Shown in pieces: positions 60,402-64,000 of a stretch of DNA of 64,000 nucleotides (positions are counted from its first letter, which is position 1; every line of letters begins with the position of its first letter). Below the pieces are notes generated by a model that worked only from the letters and a program-made list of their open reading frames with translations, was not told the origin of the DNA and ran no database searches. The position numbers were made by a program, and so were the translations under genes. Origin of the DNA: Aestuariirhabdus sp049985285 (GTDB taxonomy: Bacteria; Pseudomonadota; Gammaproteobacteria; Pseudomonadales; Aestuariirhabdaceae); assembly GCF_049985285.1 (NCBI RefSeq), contig NZ_JBNIEU010000002.1, positions 372,001 through 436,000 on the forward strand, in the 5' to 3' direction.

Positions 60402-61331
60402 CTAGTGATCCTGTCGTAGCACCGTTGCGGCAGGGCAGATCAGCAGTTCGCAGTCTCCGTGTTGCAGTACCCGTTCGGCGGTGTTTCCAATTACCGCGCT
60501 ATCGAGCGCTCCTCGTGCCGTAGCGCCTATGACCACAAGTGTTCCAGGCACCTCCATACTTTCTTTTTTTAGTACCTGTTCGGCTTGCCCTTCCACCATT
60601 ATTAGCTGTTGCTCGCTTATTCCTGCGCTCTCCAACAGGGGGGGCAGGGCCGCCCGATGGCGTTGACGTAAGGCGTTGGTTTGTGTCGCTTCGGCGTTTA
60701 CAAAATCGGCATCGAACAGCATTTGGTGAGAAAGTGGAGAGTAGCAGTGAAGCACTGCCATGGGTGTCTGGGTGAGTTGTGCGAGGCTTTGGGCTGTCTC
60801 GATGATCTTCAGGTCGCGAGCGTGAGAGGGATCGGCGCTATGGAGCGGGTCCACACACGCGATGACCCGCGTTAAGGGGATGCTCTGGCGTGGTAGCCAA
60901 AGTGGCAGAGGGCAGCGCCGAATCAGCTCCCAGTCTTTTTGGGGGAGTAGGAGGTCGCGTACGAGGTGGCGTTTGTCGGGGGATCTTATCAGCAGGGTCT
61001 CCCCATCGGGGGGCAGCTCCGCCAGTAATTCAGTCGTGGTGTCTGCGCCGTAGAGTAGCCGGGCATCGCTTTTCGGGTGCTGTTTGCGGAAGGTTTCCAG
61101 CTCCCTGTGTAGCCATTGCTCGTGTCCGTTGATCCATTGGGTACGGCCGTCGCGTCGTTGCGCCTCATTCAAAAGCAGGTTGTGTTCCAGAGCGCTGTTA
61201 TAAACAGGGCACAGCAGGCTGACCCGCGTTTGCGGGAGGCTGGCGGCGAGTATGGCGCGTTCCAGCGCGGGTTGGTTGTTACCATCCGGGCGCAGCACGA
61301 CATAGATGTGGCGAATATTGTCTATCTTCAT
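60402..61331 (-). CDS. Tandem universal stress protein (UspE-like)
   Basis: A 309-residue protein with two Usp domains. The first (about 1-150) starts MKIDNIRHIYVVLRPDG and has lost the nucleotide-binding motif. The second (about 155-305) has VIACVDPLH, the Gly pattern GATARGALDSAVIGNTAERVL and CELLICPA. Tandem Usp proteins such as UspE respond to stress or help survival. Start 61331 aligns with family starts; ATG 61349, with AAGG four bases before it, is an alternative. It is convergent with the FHA gene. Confidence 0.88.
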   Translation of the reverse strand: MKIDNIRHIYVVLRPDGNNQPALERAILAASLPQTRVSLLCPVYNSALEHNLLLNEAQRRDGRTQWINGHEQWLHRELETFRKQHPKSDARLLYGADTTTELLAELPPDGETLLIRSPDKRHLVRDLLLPQKDWELIRRCPLPLWLPRQSIPLTRVIACVDPLHSADPSHARDLKIIETAQSLAQLTQTPMAVLHCYSPLSHQMLFDADFVNAEATQTNALRQRHRAALPPLLESAGISEQQLIMVEGQAEQVLKKESMEVPGTLVVIGATARGALDSAVIGNTAERVLQHGDCELLICPAATVLRQDH

Positions 61332-61429
61332 AGGATCACCGCAGGACATCTGACCTTCACCATAGCATTTTGATTTAAAGATTCCATAAAGGGTGTCGAT
61401 AACGCATTACAAAGAGAGGAAAGGATCCA

Positions 61430-61819
61430 ATGAACCCCACCAGCGCCAATAGACAAGGTTTTCGTGCCCTTCATCGAGTGCTTTTGGGAGTAGGGGTAGT
61501 GGCAGTGCTGACCGGCTGTGGCAGTTACCGGGTTAGTAGCGGCGTCAGCGAAGGTCTGGACCTGGCCTATAAGCAGTATGCGGATGGTGATTGCGTTTCT
61601 ACCATGCAAACACTGAGTAAAGTGGAGCGAATGTTGAGCTCTTACCGCTTTCTCCAGCCTGAAGTCTCACTGCTGCGCGGTCTCTGTTTGGAGCGTCAAG
61701 GGTATTTCATGGATGCCATGGAAACCTATAATTATATCCTCAACACCTTTCCCCAGTCCGAGTATGCTTATCGAGCCAAGGCGCGCCTGAAGGTCCTCTC
61801 GGTCAAGCCCACATCCTGA
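61430..61819 (+). CDS. TPR-like lipoprotein
   Basis: A 129-residue exported lipoprotein. The signal (LLGVGVVAVLTG) ends at the lipobox LTGC, followed by GSYRVSSG. The mature part has TPR-type helices (LDLAYKQYADGDCVSTMQTLSKVERML; LRGLCLERQGYFMDAMETYNYILNTFPQSEYAYRAKARL). Function unknown; scaffold or periplasmic chaperone roles are common for such proteins. AAAGGAT precedes the ATG. It is a separate unit upstream of the PilZ gene, with 104 bases between. Confidence 0.8.
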   Translation: MNPTSANRQGFRALHRVLLGVGVVAVLTGCGSYRVSSGVSEGLDLAYKQYADGDCVSTMQTLSKVERMLSSYRFLQPEVSLLRGLCLERQGYFMDAMETYNYILNTFPQSEYAYRAKARLKVLSVKPTS

Positions 61820-61923
61820 TCGTTGGGGCGGATTATAAGGCGCTGTGCCGGCGTAGCTGCCAGACTCGGGTAAAGCGGTTATACTGAAGCCACACCTGAC
61901 CCATTTTATTCGAGGCTCTGCCT

Positions 61924-62295
61924 GTGAAAAGCGAGCAGCCAATGCAGGAGCGGCGCGATTTGACGCGCCACCACCTGACCAACTACCTGACCGTCTACAA
62001 CCGTAATACCGGACGCGAGATCGGGGCTATTGGTAATATTTCAGCACGAGGGTTGATGCTGATTACCCGCTTGCCCGTCATGGTGGGAGAGCTTTTCAAT
62101 ATGCGCATCAAGCTGCCGGTTGGTGATGAGGAGCATTTTGATCTCGATTTTGATGCCTGTAGCCAGTGGTGCCGGCAGGACGTAGATCCGGCCTACTTCG
62201 ATAGCGGGTTTTGCATTGAATGGTCCCACGAGGGAATCCATGACCTGACGGCAACCCTCAAAGAGTATTTCACCTTCAGGTCGCCGGAGTCCTGA
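61924..62295 (+). CDS. PilZ domain protein (cyclic di-GMP receptor)
   Basis: A 123-residue single-domain protein. The c-di-GMP-binding signature is RRDLTRH (R-x3-R like) with the later GNISARGLMLI (D/N-x-S-x-x-G). Cys-containing strands (CSQWCRQDVDPAYFDSGFCIEWS) follow. It could regulate motility or pili in response to c-di-GMP. Starts at GTG 61924 (an in-frame ATG lies six codons in). It is followed seven bases later by yigZ, likely in one transcript. Confidence 0.88.
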   Translation: MKSEQPMQERRDLTRHHLTNYLTVYNRNTGREIGAIGNISARGLMLITRLPVMVGELFNMRIKLPVGDEEHFDLDFDACSQWCRQDVDPAYFDSGFCIEWSHEGIHDLTATLKEYFTFRSPES

Positions 62296-62302
62296 TACGC
62301 TG

Positions 62303-62911
62303 GTGCCAAACCTCTACCTTGTTCCCGATGCCTCTGCCAGTAATGAACTCGAGATAAAGCGCAGCCGTTTTATCGGTTTCATCGAGCCTGTCTCCAGTCG
62401 CGAACAGGCGTTGGAGTTGTTAACCCGCCTGCGGCAGCAATACCCCGATGCGCGTCACCATTGCTGGGCCTATCGCGTTGGCTCCCCCCGATCCCCTTCC
62501 GCCGAAGCGTGCTCCGATGATGGGGAGCCCCAGGGCACTGCTGGCAGGCCTATGCTTAATGTATTACAGCACCAGTCCATCAGCGATGTTATGGTCGTGG
62601 TGGTGCGCTATTTCGGTGGCATCAAGTTGGGTGCTGGCGGGTTGATAAGGGCCTATACCGACGCCGTGCAGGCGACCGTCGCTAAAACGGTATTGCGGCC
62701 CCGGCAGGAGATGGTTTGCTGCCGCCTGCGTTGCGGCTATGAGTATGAGGCCGCGCTGCGCCATGCCATCGAGAAAGAGGATGGAGAGTGGCTCGATACA
62801 GTCTATAGTGCGGAGGTTGAACTACGGGTCTCAATACCCCAGAGTTCACTGGAACGATTCAAACGGGTATCGCAGGATATCTGTCGCGGCCAGGTAGAGT
62901 TTCAATTCTGA
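62303..62911 (+). CDS. yigZ: YigZ/IMPACT family protein
   Basis: A 202-residue protein with the UPF0029/IMPACT N-terminal domain: EIKRSRFIGFIEPVSSREQAL, HHCWAYRVG, CSDDGEPQGTAGRPMLNVL and VVRYFGGIKLGAGGLIRAY, then a C-terminal DUF1949-type ferredoxin-like region (CRLRCGYEYEAALRHAIEKE). Function in E. coli is unknown; the eukaryotic relative affects translation control. Starts at GTG 62303. Confidence 0.9.
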   Translation: MPNLYLVPDASASNELEIKRSRFIGFIEPVSSREQALELLTRLRQQYPDARHHCWAYRVGSPRSPSAEACSDDGEPQGTAGRPMLNVLQHQSISDVMVVVVRYFGGIKLGAGGLIRAYTDAVQATVAKTVLRPRQEMVCCRLRCGYEYEAALRHAIEKEDGEWLDTVYSAEVELRVSIPQSSLERFKRVSQDICRGQVEFQF

Positions 62912-62923
62912 AGGAGCAGTGCA

Positions 62924-64000
62924 TTGGCAGGGACAATCTATTGGCATGACTATGAAACCTTTGGCACTCGTCCCGCGACGGATTGGCCATCCCAGTTCGC
63001 AGGTCTGCGCACCGATCTGGAATTAAATGAGATCGACGAGGCTCCGTTGATGCATTACTGTGCGCCACCGGATGACCAGTTACCGGCGCCGGAGGCTTGT
63101 CTTGTGACGGGTATTACCCCGCAGTTGGCGCTTCAGGAGGGGTGTTGTGAGGCAGAGTTTATCGCAAGAATTCATCAAGCGTTCAGTGTACCTGGCACCT
63201 GTGTCGCCGGTTACAATAGCCTGCGTTTTGACGATGAGGTGACCCGCCACGGGCTCTATCGAAACTTTTTTGACCCCTATGGCAGGGAGTGGAAAAACGG
63301 GAACAGTCGCTGGGATATCATTGATCTCGTACGCTTGACCGAAGCCCTGCGCCCCGAGGGCATAGAGTGGCCGCTGCGGGAGGATGGGCTACCCAGTTTT
63401 CGCCTGGAGGAGTTGACCGCCGCCAATGGTATTGCCCATGAAGCGGCCCACGACGCCCTGAGTGATGTACGCGCAACGATCGCCCTGGCCAGGTTGATCC
63501 GACAGCACCAACCTCGCCTCTACGATTTTGCTTTCAATCATCGCCAGAAGCAGATGGTCTCCCGCTACCTTAATCCGCAGCAAAAGAGTCCGCTGGTGCA
63601 TGTGTCGGGGCGTTACCCTGCGAGCCGCCACAGCCTGGCGCTGGTGCTTCCTGTTGCGGTGCACCCTGAAAACAGTAACGGCGTCATTGTGGTGGACCTG
63701 GCGAGTGACCCTGAGTTGCTGCTGAGTCTTAGCGTCGAAGAGTTGCAGCGACGACTCTACACGCGCTCCTCTGAACTGGAGGAGGGGGTCGAGCGACCGG
63801 GACTGAAAACGGTGCATATCAATCGTTGCCCCGTTATTGCACCCTTGAACGTGCTGCGCGAGGGTGACATTCAGCGTCTCCAGCTGGATATGGTGAGCAT
63901 GAAACGGAACTACGAGCGTTTGCTCGCTGCACCTGAGCTGGTGGCCAAGTTACAACAGGTGATGACCAGCGGTGAGCGGGAGCCCCAGCGGGACCCGGAC
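62924..64000 (+). CDS. sbcB: Exodeoxyribonuclease I (SbcB), 3' truncated by the window edge
   Basis: The frame is open for 359 codons to the window end. It begins with the DEDDh exonuclease motif I (YWHDYETFGT), contains exonuclease motif II in YNSLRFDDEVTRHGLYRNFF and motif III as HEAAHDALSDVRATI, as in SbcB, which degrades single-stranded DNA 3' to 5' in recombination and repair. It starts at TTG 62924, seven bases after AAGGAG (62911-62916). About 115 C-terminal residues should follow outside the window. It lies 12 bases after yigZ. Confidence 0.92.
   Translation, partial: MAGTIYWHDYETFGTRPATDWPSQFAGLRTDLELNEIDEAPLMHYCAPPDDQLPAPEACLVTGITPQLALQEGCCEAEFIARIHQAFSVPGTCVAGYNSLRFDDEVTRHGLYRNFFDPYGREWKNGNSRWDIIDLVRLTEALRPEGIEWPLREDGLPSFRLEELTAANGIAHEAAHDALSDVRATIALARLIRQHQPRLYDFAFNHRQKQMVSRYLNPQQKSPLVHVSGRYPASRHSLALVLPVAVHPENSNGVIVVDLASDPELLLSLSVEELQRRLYTRSSELEEGVERPGLKTVHINRCPVIAPLNVLREGDIQRLQLDMVSMKRNYERLLAAPELVAKLQQVMTSGEREPQRDPD

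Noticed and set aside
63389..63817. 142-codon frame antisense to sbcB
   Set aside because: Antisense to conserved exonuclease motifs; no supporting features.

Overview
The window is a chromosomal segment from a free-living, probably marine or aquatic gammaproteobacterium on the Pseudomonadales/Oceanospirillales side. The evidence is a Vfr-like CRP divergent from an OsmC-family gene and followed by coq7 and a Ycf46-like AAA ATPase (an order also known from Pseudomonas), a pilB-pilC-pilD-coaE-yacG cluster, a sigma-54-type pilA promoter, a class I fumarase, YejK, and periplasmic nitrate reductase. No rRNA, tRNA, CRISPR array, transposase or phage gene was seen. Base composition is moderately GC-rich except in the glycan region at about 33.8-48.4 kb, which is visibly more AT-rich.

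Layout. 0-4 kb: the end of bioA, pepQ, then a molybdopterin block (moaD, moaB, moeA) with a candidate Moco riboswitch in front of moaD. 4-13.5 kb: vfr/crp divergent from an OsmC gene, coq7 divergent from an AAA ATPase, small conserved genes, a metaxin-like GST, a GIY-YIG protein, a Tat-exported M15 peptidase, ppk2, yejK and a solute-binding protein. 13.6-20 kb: a complete nap operon (napFDAGHBC plus a 44-residue membrane protein) read leftwards from a promoter region with an FNR-type box. The molybdenum cofactor genes at the left edge fit with this molybdoenzyme. 20-27 kb: assorted metabolism, including an exonuclease, a serine hydrolase, an enoyl-CoA hydratase, a 2Fe-2S reductase and fumarase. 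27-34 kb: a ComFB-like gene, yacG-coaE-pilD-pilC-pilB on the minus strand, and two tandem pilins on the plus strand.

34.3-51.5 kb is an accessory surface-glycan region. A GT-C membrane protein with TPRs, two glycosyltransferases and a methyltransferase follow the pilins directly and may decorate them. A minus-strand block then carries galE, a cytidylyltransferase/PseG-like fusion, a NeuB-type synthase, a pyruvyl transferase, a flippase, an acetyltransferase and three glycosyltransferases, with an acyltransferase-3/SGNH protein beyond galE. Together these suggest a nonulosonic-acid-containing polysaccharide or glycan whose early sugar-nucleotide steps lie elsewhere.

51.9-64 kb: sodB, a saccharopine dehydrogenase-like reductase, a coiled-coil membrane protein, a small Zn-ribbon protein, a small gene behind a Fur-type box, and a signalling trio (Ser/Thr kinase with PEGA and formylglycine-generating-enzyme-like domains, PP2C phosphatase, double-FHA membrane protein). 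After these come a two-domain universal stress protein, a lipoprotein, a PilZ protein, yigZ and the start of sbcB. The observations most worth following are the kinase/phosphatase/FHA trio with its Fur-box neighbour, the NeuA-PseG fusion cluster, the pilin-linked glycosylation genes, and several strong palindromes with no assigned regulator.
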